64,000 nucleotides of DNA from Couchioplanes caeruleus (GCF_003751945.1 NZ_RJKL01000001.1:4402001-4466000), one strand, 5' to 3'. Positions 35,700 to 45,197 are shown, counted from the stretch's first letter. Numbers and translations are program-made. Notes: a model not told the origin generated them from the sequence alone.

Positions 35700-38203
35700 G
35701 CAGGCAAGTGTGGCAGAGGCGATCTCGGGTTTCGGCGGCGCGGCATCCGGACGACCGAGCCGGTCTTGTGCAGCGGACTGGCGAGGAACCCCGGCTTGCC
35801 GTCCGAGCCGCGCTGCAGCGTGGCCAGCAACCGGCCGGCCCGCATCGGGCGGGCGAAGAGGTGACCCTGGCCCGCGACGCAGCCCAGCTCCCACAGCGCG
35901 TGCCGCTGGGGCTCGCTCTCCACACCCTCGGCGACCACGGTGAGGTGCAGGCTGCGGGCGAGGTCGACGGTGGAACGGACGACCGCGGCCGCCTCGGGCG
36001 AGGTCTCGACGGCGACCACGAATTCCCGGTCGACCTTCAACTGGTGCACCGGGATCCGGGAAAGCACCGACAGCGACGAGACGCCGGTGCCGAAGTCGTC
36101 CAGGGCCAGCCGGACGCCGGCGTCGCGCAACTCGGTGAGCGCCCGCTCGACCACCTCGAGCTGGCTGAGGGTCAGTGTCTCGGCGAGCTCCAGCACGAGC
36201 CGGTCGGCCGGTACGGCGTGGGCCGCGAGCCGGGCCAGGACCGCGGCCGGGAACGTCGGGTCGAGCAGGCTGCGCGGCGAGACGTTGACGGCCACGGGCA
36301 GATCGAAGCCGGCCTCGCGCCAGGCGCCGACCGAGGTCAGCGCCTGTTCCAGTACGGCGTCGACGAACGCGGGGAGCTGCCCGGAGCGCTCGACGGTGTC
36401 CAGGAACTGCATCGGGGTGAGGTCGCCGTGCTCGGGGTGGTGCCAGCGGGCGAGGGTCTCCGCGGAGACGACCTCGCCGCTGCCCAGGTCGACGATCGGC
36501 TGGTAGTCGACGACGAATTCCCGGTGGGTCACCGCCCGGGTCAACTCGCCGCCGAGCACGAGCCGGCCGACGTCGGCGGTGTCGCGGGCGTGTGCGTAGG
36601 TCGCGGTGCGTTGCCCGCTGCGTTTCGCCTGGTACATGGCGACGTCGGCGCGGCGCATCAATTCGCTCACGCCTCCGCTGCCGGGCGCCAGGGCGATGCC
36701 GCCGGCCGCCTCGACCGTGAGCTGCATGCCGTCGACCTCGATGGGCTGCTCGAGGATCGCGAGCATGTCGGCGGCGCGGTGGGTGGCGACGGCCGGGGCG
36801 GGCAGGCCGGTCAGCAGCACGGCGAACTCGTCGCCGCCGAGCCGGGCGACCAGGTCGCCGGGGCGGGTGGCGTCCTCGAGCCGGCGGGCCACCTCGCGCA
36901 GCACCTCGTCACCGGCGGTGTGCCCGAGGGTGTCGTTGACCTCCTTGAAGTGATTGAGGTCGATGAGCAGCATGGCGAACATGCCCTCGGGTGCCCGCCG
37001 GGCGAAGATCTGGTTCGCCTGGTCGAGCAGCTCGCGGCGGTTGGCCAGGCCGGTCAGCGGGTCGTGGGTGGCGGCGTACGCGTTCTCCGCGTTGATCCGC
37101 TTGAGCTCGGCGTAGGCGCGGGCGTTGCCGACCGCGGTGGACAGCGACGAAGCGAAGGTCTGCAGCTTGTACCGCTCGGACTCGTTCAGCTTGACGGGCT
37201 TGCGGAACCGCAGGCGCAGGGTTCCCGCCGGGCCGTCCGGTCCGTCGAGCTCGGCCTCGATCATCGACCCGTCGCGGGCGGGCGCGCCGGTCACCGTTCC
37301 CTCGTAGCGAAGGTGCCCGGCGGAACCGCGGACCAGGCGGTCTTCGCCGCGTAGCTCGATCTCGGCCTCGTCGGCGGAGAACAGCTCCGGTGCGAGGGTC
37401 ACCGCGGCGTGCAGCACGGCGGCCAGGTCGGTGACGTTGAGCCGGTCGGTGGTCCCGGCGAGGCGGCGCCACGCCTCCTGATCCGCCCGCTGGCGAATCC
37501 TGTTCTTGGCCGCGAGCTGCAGCGCGAGCACGGTCGGCACCATGGTCAGGATGAGCAGCTCCTCCTGCTCCACCACCAGCACAGTGCCCAGCGCCAGCAC
37601 GACATTGACGCTCCGGATCCGCATCACCACGTCCCGGTTGTGGCGAAGCGCCTGCCGCCAGGGGGTACGCGTCGCCAGATGCATCACCGTGCTGCCGAGG
37701 AGATCGTCCACGATCGCATACGCCAATGCCGCCCCGACGAGGCCGAGGATCAACATGGGAACGCCGGAAGCGCGGATCTCGAGATCCGCGGCGGGCCGGA
37801 TACCGATCACGAAAGCGACCGAGGCTGCGGCCGTCGCAGCGACGACGTCCTTGGCGACGTTGAAGGTGACCTTTATGGGCTGCCGGAGAAAGACTTTGGA
37901 TGCGAGGGCGCCGAGCGCGGTGCAAATGATCGCCCAGGGAAGGGGCACGGTCGCGACGGCGAGCAGGATCGAGCCCGAGGTCGCGGGGAACACCCGATTG
38001 TCCGACCGTACCCGCAGTTTGATGACCGGCCCGCTGGCGGCGGCGATGATGACCGTCAACGCGGCGAGGAAGAGCAGTTTGCCCGACGGCACCGCCGGCG
38101 CCGATCTCGCCGAGACGAGCAGGCAGCCGGAACCCGCAAACGCGACTAGACCGACATACAGCCGGAGCTGCTTGTCGGTCTTCGCGTCGTTCACTGCGGA
38201 CAC
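35696..38203 (-). CDS. Membrane-bound GGDEF-EAL cyclic-di-GMP protein
   Basis: A protein of about 835 residues. An N-terminal sensor region of 6-7 membrane helices (20-235) is followed by a GAF-like segment, a GGDEF domain and an EAL domain. The GGDEF motif is intact near residue 455 with an RxxD inhibitory site five residues before it. The EAL motif reads ETL (near 579), keeping the metal-binding Glu; DDFG, the EGVE loop and the catalytic Lys context (LKVDREF) are present. Both synthesis and hydrolysis of c-di-GMP are therefore possible. The GTG at 38203 is preferred (GGGAGA upstream). It heads an operon with a membrane protein and a zinc-ribbon protein. Confidence 0.93.
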   Translation of the reverse strand: MSAVNDAKTDKQLRLYVGLVAFAGSGCLLVSARSAPAVPSGKLLFLAALTVIIAAASGPVIKLRVRSDNRVFPATSGSILLAVATVPLPWAIICTALGALASKVFLRQPIKVTFNVAKDVVAATAAASVAFVIGIRPAADLEIRASGVPMLILGLVGAALAYAIVDDLLGSTVMHLATRTPWRQALRHNRDVVMRIRSVNVVLALGTVLVVEQEELLILTMVPTVLALQLAAKNRIRQRADQEAWRRLAGTTDRLNVTDLAAVLHAAVTLAPELFSADEAEIELRGEDRLVRGSAGHLRYEGTVTGAPARDGSMIEAELDGPDGPAGTLRLRFRKPVKLNESERYKLQTFASSLSTAVGNARAYAELKRINAENAYAATHDPLTGLANRRELLDQANQIFARRAPEGMFAMLLIDLNHFKEVNDTLGHTAGDEVLREVARRLEDATRPGDLVARLGGDEFAVLLTGLPAPAVATHRAADMLAILEQPIEVDGMQLTVEAAGGIALAPGSGGVSELMRRADVAMYQAKRSGQRTATYAHARDTADVGRLVLGGELTRAVTHREFVVDYQPIVDLGSGEVVSAETLARWHHPEHGDLTPMQFLDTVERSGQLPAFVDAVLEQALTSVGAWREAGFDLPVAVNVSPRSLLDPTFPAAVLARLAAHAVPADRLVLELAETLTLSQLEVVERALTELRDAGVRLALDDFGTGVSSLSVLSRIPVHQLKVDREFVVAVETSPEAAAVVRSTVDLARSLHLTVVAEGVESEPQRHALWELGCVAGQGHLFARPMRAGRLLATLQRGSDGKPGFLASPLHKTGSVVRMPRRRNPRSPLPHLPA

Positions 38204-38751
38204 CCCATGTCTCCCATGGTCCCCCGTTGCCCGCACAACCTGTCAATGCCTGATTGTCGCTCGGTATCGATCTTGCGGGTCTGGCTCAGCCCCAGTCGTA
38301 CTCACGCATCGCGAACCTCCGTTTTCAGGAATGGAGAACCGTTCCCCCGTGCGATCGACTCCGAGTGAATCCAGCTCCATCTCGGTTCCGTTTCGTAGGC
38401 AACAGATTAGGAACCGAACGGCGCTTGCGGAAGAATGATTTGTCGGTCGTTTCATGAATTGCTAGGTTGGAGCGCTTTATACCAAATCTGTGACGGAATG
38501 CTGACGCTCCGCATTCGGCGCGTCCCCTGTTTCAGCGACTATCAAACACCTGGAATGTCCTGCTGCCGGCGTCGCTATCGGTAACGAATGTTACGACTCT
38601 TCGGATGAAGGGGCCGAAAACCTAAAGCGTGCTATGGACCAATTCACCGCGTAGAACGGATTGCGAAACCAAATGGCTACGGAAAGTAGAGGTGCGCTGA
38701 CGGGCTGCCCATGCCGGGCGCGGCGAATGTGAAGACCATCCCGTCGGTGGA
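38204..38751. other. AT-richer gene-free region upstream of moaC and the GGDEF-EAL gene
   Basis: About 550 bp without a convincing gene, visibly less GC-rich than the rest, especially 38430-38700. It contains GTAAC-N4-GTTAC (38581-38594) and separated GGTTCC/GGAACC half-sites near 38390-38420. It divides two divergent operons and probably carries promoters for both. Confidence 0.5.
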
Positions 38752-38757
38752 TACTCT
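38752..38757 (+). promoter_or_regulatory. -10 element of moaC
   Basis: TACTCT ends 7 nt before the GTG at 38765, the same hexamer and spacing as for DUF5318. There is no ribosome binding site, so a leaderless mRNA is likely and supports the GTG start. Confidence 0.6.
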
Positions 38758-38764
38758 GGCCCTT

Positions 38765-39256
38765 GTGACGAACGCAGCGAAAATGACTCATGTCGACGCC
38801 GACGGGGCGGCCCGGATGGTCGACGTATCGGCGAAAACCGTGACCGTCCGCCGGGCCGTCGCCGCCGGCCGGCTGGTCACCACGCCGGAGGTCGTAGCCC
38901 TGCTGCGCGGCGACGGCCTCCCCAAGGGCGACGCCCTCGCCGTCGCCCGCCTCGCCGGAATCCTGGGCGCTAAACGGACACCCGATCTGGTGCCGCTGTG
39001 TCACCCGATCGGGCTGCACAGCGTCACGGTGGACCTCGCGATCACCGACACCGGGGTGGACATCGTCGCCACCACGAAGACCGCCGACCGCACGGGTGTC
39101 GAGATGGAGGCGCTCACCGCGGTGGCCACGGCCGGGCTCGCCCTGATCGACATGGTCAAGGCCGTCGACCCGGCGGCGAGCATCGAGGCCATCCGGGTCC
39201 TGCGCAAAGAGGGCGGCAAGACCGGAGAGTGGGTACGCCCGGAGGACCGCCCGTGA
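38765..39256 (+). CDS. moaC: Cyclic pyranopterin monophosphate synthase MoaC
   Basis: With MoaA, this enzyme makes cyclic pyranopterin monophosphate from GTP, the first step of molybdenum-cofactor synthesis. Family motifs are clear: MVDVSAK near 20, LCHPIGLH near 80, and MEALTAV near 113. The length of 163 residues is usual. The GTG at 38765 fits the -10 element; an in-frame ATG at 38783 is the alternative. It is the first of four coupled moco genes: its stop overlaps the mogA start by GTGA. Confidence 0.95.
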   Translation: MTNAAKMTHVDADGAARMVDVSAKTVTVRRAVAAGRLVTTPEVVALLRGDGLPKGDALAVARLAGILGAKRTPDLVPLCHPIGLHSVTVDLAITDTGVDIVATTKTADRTGVEMEALTAVATAGLALIDMVKAVDPAASIEAIRVLRKEGGKTGEWVRPEDRP

Positions 39257-39738
39257 TCCGCGCCCGGGTGATCGTCGCCTCCAACCGGGCCGCCGCCGGC
39301 GTCTACCAGGACACCAGCGGACCTCTGCTCGTCGCGGGTCTCGCCGATCTCGGGTGCCAGGTCGATCCGGCGCCGGTCGTGGTGAGCGACGGACCGCCGG
39401 TCGCCGAGGCGCTGCGCGCGGCGCTCGCCGACGGGATCGACGTCGTGCTGACCAGCGGCGGTACCGGCGTCACGCCCACCGACCGGACGCCCGAGGCAAC
39501 CCGTCCGCTGCTCGACTTCGAGGTTCCCGGCATCGCCGAGGCGATCCGCGCGTACAGCCGGGACAAGGTGCCGGCCGCCGCGCTGTCCCGGGGGCTCGCC
39601 GGGGTCTCCGGCCGCACGCTGATCGTCAACCTGCCGGGGTCCACCGGCGGCGCCCGCGACGGGCTGGCCGTGCTGGGCCCGATCCTGGCCCATGCGGTGG
39701 AGCAGATCCGCGGCGGCGACCATAGGCTGCACCGATGA
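39253..39738 (+). CDS. mogA: Molybdopterin adenylyltransferase (MogA/MoaB family)
   Basis: The 161-residue enzyme adenylates molybdopterin before metal insertion. The binding motif TSGGTGVTPTDRTPEAT (near residue 73) and the NLPGSTGGA loop (near 124) are intact. The GTG start overlaps the moaC stop (GTGA), and its own stop overlaps the moeA ATG (ATGA). Confidence 0.93.
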   Translation: MIRARVIVASNRAAAGVYQDTSGPLLVAGLADLGCQVDPAPVVVSDGPPVAEALRAALADGIDVVLTSGGTGVTPTDRTPEATRPLLDFEVPGIAEAIRAYSRDKVPAAALSRGLAGVSGRTLIVNLPGSTGGARDGLAVLGPILAHAVEQIRGGDHRLHR

Positions 39739-40961
39739 GCGCGCAGAGCATGCCGATCGACTGGGACAAGGCTCGCACCCTGGTGTACGAGGCGGGCCGG
39801 GCGGCGGCGGGACCGGCGGAGTCGGTGCCGCTGAGCGCCGCGGACGGTCGTACGCTCGCGGAGCCTCTGGTGGCCCTCACCGATCTGCCTGCCTTCCCGA
39901 CCTCGAGCATCGACGGATGGGCGGTGCGCGGCAGTGCGCCGTGGCGACCGGTCGGCCGGGTCCTGGCCGGCGGCACGCCTCGGCCGCTCGCCGAGGACGG
40001 CACCTGCGTCGAGATCGCCACCGGCGCCATGGTCCCGCAGGGTGCCGAGGCGCTGGTCCGGGTCGAGGAGTCCACGAGGGACGCCGAAGGCCTGGTCGCC
40101 GGGACACCGCGCCCCCAGCCGGAGTGGCGCCTACCCGGCGAGGAGGCGCGGAGGGGCGAGGAACTGCTGCCGGCCGGCACGCCGGTCGACCCCGCGGTGC
40201 TCGGCATGGCGGCCACCTGCGGCTACGACACGGTTCCCGTACGCCCGACGCCCCGCGCCGCGCTTCTCGTCTTCGGCGACGAGCTGTTGACCAGTGGACC
40301 GCCGGGCGAGGGGCGGGTCCGTGACTCGTTGAGCCCCCTGGTCCCGGCCTGGTTGCGCCGCGCCGGGGCCACAGTGGACCCCGGCGCGATCCAGGGCCCG
40401 GTGCGCGACACCCTCGACGCCCACGTCGAGGCGATCCGGCACGGGCTGTCCGTCGCCGACGTGGTCTGCACCACGGGCGGCACCATGCACGGTCCCGTCG
40501 ATCACCTTCATCCCGCCCTCGCCGCCCTCGGCGCCGAGTACGTGGTGAACACGGTCGCCGTGCGCCCGGGTTTTCCGATGCTGCTCGCCCGCCTGACCGG
40601 CCCCGACGGACGCCCGCGGTTCCTCGCCGGGCTACCGGGCAACCCGCAGTCCGCGGTCATCGCGCTGGTGTCCCTGGTGGCACCGCTCCTCGCCGGCCTG
40701 CACGGACGTGAGCTGCCGGCGCTCCCGCGGGTGGAGCTGACCGCGGACGTCCCGGGTCGTGGCGGCTTCACCCACCTGGCGCTCGCGGTCCTGGACGCCG
40801 ACGGCCGGCGGGCCACGGCGGTCGGGCATGCCGGCTCGGCCATGCTGCGGGGCCTGGCCCGGGCGCACGGCTTCGTCGTCGTCCGCCCGGAGCAGCGGGC
40901 CGCGGCCGGCGACCTCGTCCCGTTCCTGCCCCTGCCGCTGTCGCCCGGAGAACGCCCATGA
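39735..40961 (+). CDS. moeA: Molybdopterin molybdenumtransferase MoeA
   Basis: MoeA inserts molybdate into adenylated molybdopterin. The 408-residue protein keeps the domain order. The substrate loop SSIDGWAV (near 55) replaces the commoner MDGYA form, GAMVPQGAEALV lies near 95, and the MogA-like domain has TTGGTMHGPVD instead of the usual TSGGVS. PGNPQSA is present near 300. The divergence suggests an actinobacterial MoeA subclass. It overlaps mogA and moaE by 4 nt each. Confidence 0.92.
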   Translation: MSAQSMPIDWDKARTLVYEAGRAAAGPAESVPLSAADGRTLAEPLVALTDLPAFPTSSIDGWAVRGSAPWRPVGRVLAGGTPRPLAEDGTCVEIATGAMVPQGAEALVRVEESTRDAEGLVAGTPRPQPEWRLPGEEARRGEELLPAGTPVDPAVLGMAATCGYDTVPVRPTPRAALLVFGDELLTSGPPGEGRVRDSLSPLVPAWLRRAGATVDPGAIQGPVRDTLDAHVEAIRHGLSVADVVCTTGGTMHGPVDHLHPALAALGAEYVVNTVAVRPGFPMLLARLTGPDGRPRFLAGLPGNPQSAVIALVSLVAPLLAGLHGRELPALPRVELTADVPGRGGFTHLALAVLDADGRRATAVGHAGSAMLRGLARAHGFVVVRPEQRAAAGDLVPFLPLPLSPGERP

Positions 40962-41389
40962 CCAGTTTGGACACCGTACGGATCGCCGAGGTCGGCGACG
41001 TCGCCCTGGACCTGGCGGCGCACGAGAGGGCCGTCGCCGATCCCCGGGCGGGCGCGGTCGTCTCCTTCCAGGGCGTCGTCCGCGACCACGATCACGGCCG
41101 GGGCGTGACGCTGCTCGAGTACGAGGGACATCCGAGCGCCGCCGCGGTGCTTCGCGAGGTGGCGGACGAGATCGCCGCCGACCCGGACGTGTACGCGGTC
41201 GCCGTCTCCCACCGGGTGGGCACCCTGCGGATCGGCGACGTGGCGCTGGTGGCCGCGGTGAGTACGGCGCATCGGGCGGCGGCGTTCGCGGCCTGCGCCC
41301 GGCTGGTCGACGAGGCGAAGGCCCGGCTGCCGATCTGGAAGCGCCAGGTCTTCACCGACGGCACCGAGGAATGGGTCAACTGCCCCTGA
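40958..41389 (+). CDS. moaE: Molybdopterin synthase catalytic subunit MoaE
   Basis: The 143-residue large subunit transfers sulfur from MoaD to the pterin. Key motifs are visible: FQGVVRDHDHG near 37, LEYEGHP near 54, and the catalytic PIWKRQVFTDG near 124. Its small-subunit partner MoaD is not in this operon but about 10 kb away with moaA. The 3' end overlaps the convergent membrane-protein gene by 14 bp. Confidence 0.94.
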   Translation: MTSLDTVRIAEVGDVALDLAAHERAVADPRAGAVVSFQGVVRDHDHGRGVTLLEYEGHPSAAAVLREVADEIAADPDVYAVAVSHRVGTLRIGDVALVAAVSTAHRAAAFAACARLVDEAKARLPIWKRQVFTDGTEEWVNCP

Positions 41390-42746
41390 CGAGGGGCTCC
41401 CGTGGCGGGGGGATGGTCATCGCCCGGCGGCTCGCGCGACGGCGCTCCCAGCGGTCGACCGGCACGGCCGGCGCCGCTCCGGGCCGCCACGGCAGGGCGT
41501 TGACCAGCAGGATCAGGGCCAGCGCGTAGGAGTTGCGCGACACCGGGTCGGCGAAGCTGCCCATCGGCGCGAGCACCACCAGCAGGTAGACCGACCCGGC
41601 GGCCACGGCCAGGCCGGCGCCGGGATGCCGCGGACGGCCCGGCAGCGAGCGCCGCGCCGAGGCGCGCCGCCGGGCGGCCGCGTCGACGAGGACCAGCACG
41701 GCCGGCAACAGCCACACCAGCTCGTGCGTGTCGGTGACCGGGCCGACGATCGCCGCGGTCAGCCCGACCAGGGTGAAGGCCGTGATCTCGTCCCCGTCGG
41801 CGTGCGCCGACCGGGCGCGGATCAGCCCGACCGCGACCAGCAGCAGCGAGAACGAGAACCAGAGCAGGACCGGCGTGGTGGCCGAGTCGTACAGCCGGGC
41901 GAGCACGCCGGCCAGGGACTGGTTGGCCGGAGCATCCACCGGTCCGGTCCGGTCGATGCGCCACAGCACCTCGCCGAACCAGGCCGCCGTCTCATGCCGC
42001 GCGATCAGCGCGGCGGTCACCGCGGCCGTGACGGCCGTGCCGACGGCGGTCAGCGCCGCCCGCCACTGCCTGGTGACGGCGAGGTACGCGAGGAAGAGGA
42101 CCGGGCTCACCGTCAGCGCCGTCGCGAGCCCCACGCCCGCCCCGGCCCAGCCGCCATCGGTCCACATGCGGCGCGGCCACGGTTCCGGTGCCGCTCCCGA
42201 GGGCCACCAGCGCGCCCGGCTGCGGGCCCACGCACTGCGGCGCAGCGCCACGATGTCGGCGGTGAGGAGACCGAAGGCCAGCAGATCCAGCGTGCCGAGG
42301 CCGAGCGCGGCACGGACCGGCTCGGCGGTCAGCGCCAGGGCGCCGGCCGCGAGCACCACCGGCCACGGCCGGCGGCCGTAGCGGCGGGCGACCGGGCCGG
42401 CCAGCACGATCAGGGCCAGGGCGAGTGCGGCGACCCCGGCGAGGGCGAGCGACCACCCCGCGACGGCGAGCGGCAGGAGCGCGGCGGGCGCGACGAGCAG
42501 CGCGGCGAACGGCGGCAGGGCGGTGCCGAGGTGGCTGCCGGCGGCGCGGTACGCGTACAGCCAGTCGTCGCCCAGCCAGCTCATCGCGGCCTCGCGGTCG
42601 AGGGCGAGTCCGCTGAACCCGTACCGTTGGGCGATCGTGGTCATCGCGGCCAGCAGGCCGAGGCAGGCGAGGGCGACCATGACGGACCGGGAGGTCGCGG
42701 GGCGCGCCGGTGTCATCGCGGGCATGCCCCACCCCCCGTGGCTCAT
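41376..42746 (-). CDS. GT87-family membrane mannosyltransferase-like protein
   Basis: The 456-residue protein has about 11 predicted membrane helices. The first extracytoplasmic loop carries WLGDDWLYAYRAAGSHLG and continues to a segment like those of alpha-1,2-mannosyltransferases of the DUF2029/GT87 family, which act on phosphatidylinositol mannosides and lipomannan in related bacteria. A later conserved region, NQSLAGVLARLYD (near 275), supports this. It is convergent with moaE and overlaps it. This is the clearest of three GT87/GT-C-like proteins in the window. Confidence 0.88.
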   Translation of the reverse strand: MSHGGWGMPAMTPARPATSRSVMVALACLGLLAAMTTIAQRYGFSGLALDREAAMSWLGDDWLYAYRAAGSHLGTALPPFAALLVAPAALLPLAVAGWSLALAGVAALALALIVLAGPVARRYGRRPWPVVLAAGALALTAEPVRAALGLGTLDLLAFGLLTADIVALRRSAWARSRARWWPSGAAPEPWPRRMWTDGGWAGAGVGLATALTVSPVLFLAYLAVTRQWRAALTAVGTAVTAAVTAALIARHETAAWFGEVLWRIDRTGPVDAPANQSLAGVLARLYDSATTPVLLWFSFSLLLVAVGLIRARSAHADGDEITAFTLVGLTAAIVGPVTDTHELVWLLPAVLVLVDAAARRRASARRSLPGRPRHPGAGLAVAAGSVYLLVVLAPMGSFADPVSRNSYALALILLVNALPWRPGAAPAVPVDRWERRRASRRAMTIPPPREPLVRGS

Positions 42747-42841
42747 CCGCTCGGTGCTCTGCGTGCTTAACGCCGGGACGGCCCGTTTGGTGATTGAGCT
42801 CTTGATGTGGGATGCATCCGCCGGGCGGGCCCCGCAGGCGG

Positions 42842-43417
42842 CTATCCGGGCAGCTTGCGGGCGGCGGTGGCAGAGAGGGCGGCGATCTTCGCCTCGCGCC
42901 TCGCCGTCCGCATCGCCCGCCGCGCGGACCGCTGCGAGCGTTCGACCGCGTGACTCACCGAGCGCTGCGAGCGACCGATCGCGTGCGTGGTCCGGTACTT
43001 GAGGCCGGGCTTGCCCTGGGTGTCGACCGCCGCGAGCAGCAGGCCGCCGAGCAGCCCCAGGTTCTTGAGGAAGTGGATCTGGTGCTGCTCGCGCTCGGGC
43101 TGCGGCATGGTCCAGAACGAGTGCCCCGCGACGGTGGTCGGGACCAGCCCGGCGGCGAGCACCGCGGCGGCCGGGCGGGTGAACCGTCCGGTGGCCAGCA
43201 GCAGCCCGGCGGCGACGTCGCTGCCGGCCTTGAGCCGGACCAGGGCGCGCGCGTCGCTCGGCAGGCGCGGATCCAGCTTCTCGATCATCGGTCCGACCTT
43301 GTCGGTCACCCGCTTGGCGGTGGCGACCTTGGAGTCGGGGTTGAGCACGATGCGGGCTCCGCTGACGACGAAGATGGCACCGAGCATGGCACGGGCGGCG
43401 GCGCGTACGGGCTTCAT
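42842..43417 (-). CDS. DoxX-family membrane protein
   Basis: A 191-residue protein with four membrane helices in the first 140 residues (starting ARAMLGAIFVVSGA) and a basic, Ser/Arg-rich cytoplasmic tail of about 50 residues. It fits the DoxX/SURF4-like family, some members of which act in thiol redox balance or quinol-linked functions. The ATG at 43417 is supported by a TATAAC hexamer 6 nt upstream (leaderless). It is divergent from an acetyltransferase gene with 57 bp between starts. Confidence 0.85.
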   Translation of the reverse strand: MKPVRAAARAMLGAIFVVSGARIVLNPDSKVATAKRVTDKVGPMIEKLDPRLPSDARALVRLKAGSDVAAGLLLATGRFTRPAAAVLAAGLVPTTVAGHSFWTMPQPEREQHQIHFLKNLGLLGGLLLAAVDTQGKPGLKYRTTHAIGRSQRSVSHAVERSQRSARRAMRTARREAKIAALSATAARKLPG

Positions 43418-43423
43418 AGCACC

Positions 43424-43429
43424 GTTATA
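43424..43429 (-). promoter_or_regulatory. -10 element of the DoxX gene
   Basis: On the minus strand TATAAC lies 6 nt before the ATG at 43417. The match to TANNNT-type -10 elements is good except for the last base. Confidence 0.5.
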
Positions 43430-43462
43430 CCCGCGTTGTCCGATGCCCAACTCGTGGCTGAC

Positions 43463-43468
43463 TAGGGT
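43463..43468 (+). promoter_or_regulatory. -10 element of the GNAT gene at 43475
   Basis: TAGGGT ends 6 nt before the ATG, with no ribosome binding site, indicating a leaderless transcript. Confidence 0.55.
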
Positions 43469-43474
43469 GCCTAC

Positions 43475-43954
43475 ATGAATCTTCGAGTCGAGCGCCCGGG
43501 CGACGCCGGTCCCGTCTGGGCGGTGCTGACCGCGGCCTTCGAGACCGACGCGGAAGCGCGGCTGGTCGACAGCCTCCGGGACACCGACGCGTGGCTGCCC
43601 GGCATGTCCGTGCTTGCCGAGGAGGAGGGTCGGGTTGTCGCGTACGCCCTGCTCAGCCGGATCACGGTGGGCGCGGAGCCGGCGCTGGCCCTCGGACCGG
43701 TCGCCGTGCTGCCGAGCGAGCAGCGGCGCGGCCTCGGTGCGGCGGTGATCTCCCAGGGACTCCGGCTGGCTACCGCCGCCGGCGAGCGGCTCGTGCTAGT
43801 GCTCGGCGATCCCGCCTACTACCGGCGTTTCGGGTTCGTGCCGGCGGCGCCGTACGGAATCCACAGCCCGTGGTCCGGCCTCGGCGACGCCTGGCAGCTC
43901 CTGGTCCTGAGGGACGTCGAGGCCCGCTACCCGGCGCCCTGGCACGAGCTCTAA
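43475..43954 (+). CDS. GNAT-family N-acetyltransferase
   Basis: A 159-residue acetyltransferase of the YhbS/COG3153 type. The acetyl-CoA loop reads VLPSEQRRGLGAAV (near 78) after the beta-4 strand LGPVAV, and the conserved end LGDPAYYRRFGFVPA follows (near 110). The substrate is unknown. It is divergent from DoxX and overlaps the convergent ATPase gene by 4 bp. Confidence 0.9.
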   Translation: MNLRVERPGDAGPVWAVLTAAFETDAEARLVDSLRDTDAWLPGMSVLAEEEGRVVAYALLSRITVGAEPALALGPVAVLPSEQRRGLGAAVISQGLRLATAAGERLVLVLGDPAYYRRFGFVPAAPYGIHSPWSGLGDAWQLLVLRDVEARYPAPWHEL

Positions 43955-45153
43955 GGCTGAGTACGCAGGTAGCGGCCGAAGTGCGGCACCGTGAACGCGA
44001 CCGTGCCGCGCTCTCCCGAGTAGATGAGCCCCTTCTTGATCAAGGCGTCCCGCGCGGGTGACAGGCTCGCCGGTCGGCGGGAGAGCGACGCCGCGATGTC
44101 CGAGGTGGGCACCGCCGCGTCCATGTCGTGGCCACCCTCGCCGGACAGCGCCGCCATCGCCCGCATGTACTCCCGTTCCGCCGGGGTCGCGCGCTCGAAG
44201 CGGGAGCCGAAGAAGCCCACGGCGAGCTCGGCCTCGGCCTCCGGCGCGGCGACCCGGACGTCCTCGGCGGTCACCGGGGAGGTCGGCGCGTGGTCCCACG
44301 TCGCCTTTCCGTACGCCTGGACGAAGTACGGATATCCGCCCGACTTCTCGTAGAGCAGGTCCAGCGCCTCGGCGTCGTAATCGACGTCCTCGCGTGCCGC
44401 CGGGGCGCACAGCGCCAGGTCCGCCGCGATGCGGTCGAGCCGGTCGATGCGCTGGTAGCGGAACAGCCGCTCGGAATACGACTTCGCGGCGGACAGCACG
44501 GCGGGCAGGTGCGGCAGGCCGGCGCCGACCACGATCAGCGGCGCGCCGAGCTGCGACAGCTCGTGACAGGCGGCGCAGAGCGCGGACACGTCCGCCGGGC
44601 CGAGGTCCTGCATCTCGTCGATGAACAGGGCGATGCCCGTGCCGACGTCGGTGGCCAGCGACGCGGCGTCGGTGAAGAGCTCGACCAGATCGATCTCGAT
44701 GTCGCCGGAGTCGGCGCGGCCCCGCGCCGCCGGCACGTCGATGCCGGGCGTCCACCGGTCGCGCAGCTTGGCGTTCGCGTCGTTGGCGCGCAAGGCGAAC
44801 GCCTTGAGTACCGCGAGCACCTCGTCGACCCGGTCGGGATTGCGGTGGTGCGGGGTCAGCTCCCGGATCGCCATGTGCAGGGCGGCCGAGACCGGACGGC
44901 GCAGCGACTGGTCCGGCCGTGCCTCGATCTTCCCGGTGCCCCAGAGCCGGCCGATCGCCGCCGACCGCAGGGTGTTGAGCAGCACCGTCTTGCCGACGCC
45001 GCGCAGGCCGGTGAGGACGAGGCTGCGCTCGGGCCGGCCGCGGGCCACCCGTTCCAGGACGACGTCGAAGGCGTCCAGCTCGCGGCCGCGTCCGGCCAGT
45101 TCGGGTGGGCGCTGGCCGGCGCCGGGTGCGTACGGGTTCCGGACCGGATCCAC
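43951..45153 (-). CDS. AAA/STAND-type ATPase with winged-helix C-terminus
   Basis: A protein of about 400 residues. Walker A GLRGVGKT lies near residue 49, Walker B LFIDEMQDL near 175, and a sensor-like Arg region (SERLFRYQRIDRL) follows. The C-terminal 100 residues look like a winged helix. The plan resembles Orc1/Cdc6-like archaeal ATPases and bacterial single-gene ATPases of unknown role; DNA binding is inferred. The GTG at 45153 is preferred over 45162 because a TACGGT hexamer stands 7 nt upstream. Confidence 0.82.
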   Translation of the reverse strand: MDPVRNPYAPGAGQRPPELAGRGRELDAFDVVLERVARGRPERSLVLTGLRGVGKTVLLNTLRSAAIGRLWGTGKIEARPDQSLRRPVSAALHMAIRELTPHHRNPDRVDEVLAVLKAFALRANDANAKLRDRWTPGIDVPAARGRADSGDIEIDLVELFTDAASLATDVGTGIALFIDEMQDLGPADVSALCAACHELSQLGAPLIVVGAGLPHLPAVLSAAKSYSERLFRYQRIDRLDRIAADLALCAPAAREDVDYDAEALDLLYEKSGGYPYFVQAYGKATWDHAPTSPVTAEDVRVAAPEAEAELAVGFFGSRFERATPAEREYMRAMAALSGEGGHDMDAAVPTSDIAASLSRRPASLSPARDALIKKGLIYSGERGTVAFTVPHFGRYLRTQP

Positions 45154-45160
45154 GGATAGC

Positions 45161-45191
45161 ACCGTATCAAGCTCTCTAGCGAATTAGCTAG
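45161..45191 (-). promoter_or_regulatory. Promoter and inverted repeat of the ATPase gene
   Basis: On the minus strand TACGGT (45161-45166) is a -10 element 7 nt before the GTG. Ten bp further upstream CTAGC-N6-GCTAG (45176-45191) forms an inverted repeat in an AT-rich patch, a plausible operator. Confidence 0.45.
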
Positions 45192-45197
45192 AAAGCG

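Noticed and set aside
38204..38751. Moco riboswitch or other known RNA upstream of moaC
   Set aside because: I could not recognise the conserved core of the moco RNA motif, and the -10 element next to the GTG suggests a leaderless mRNA. A covariance-model search would decide.
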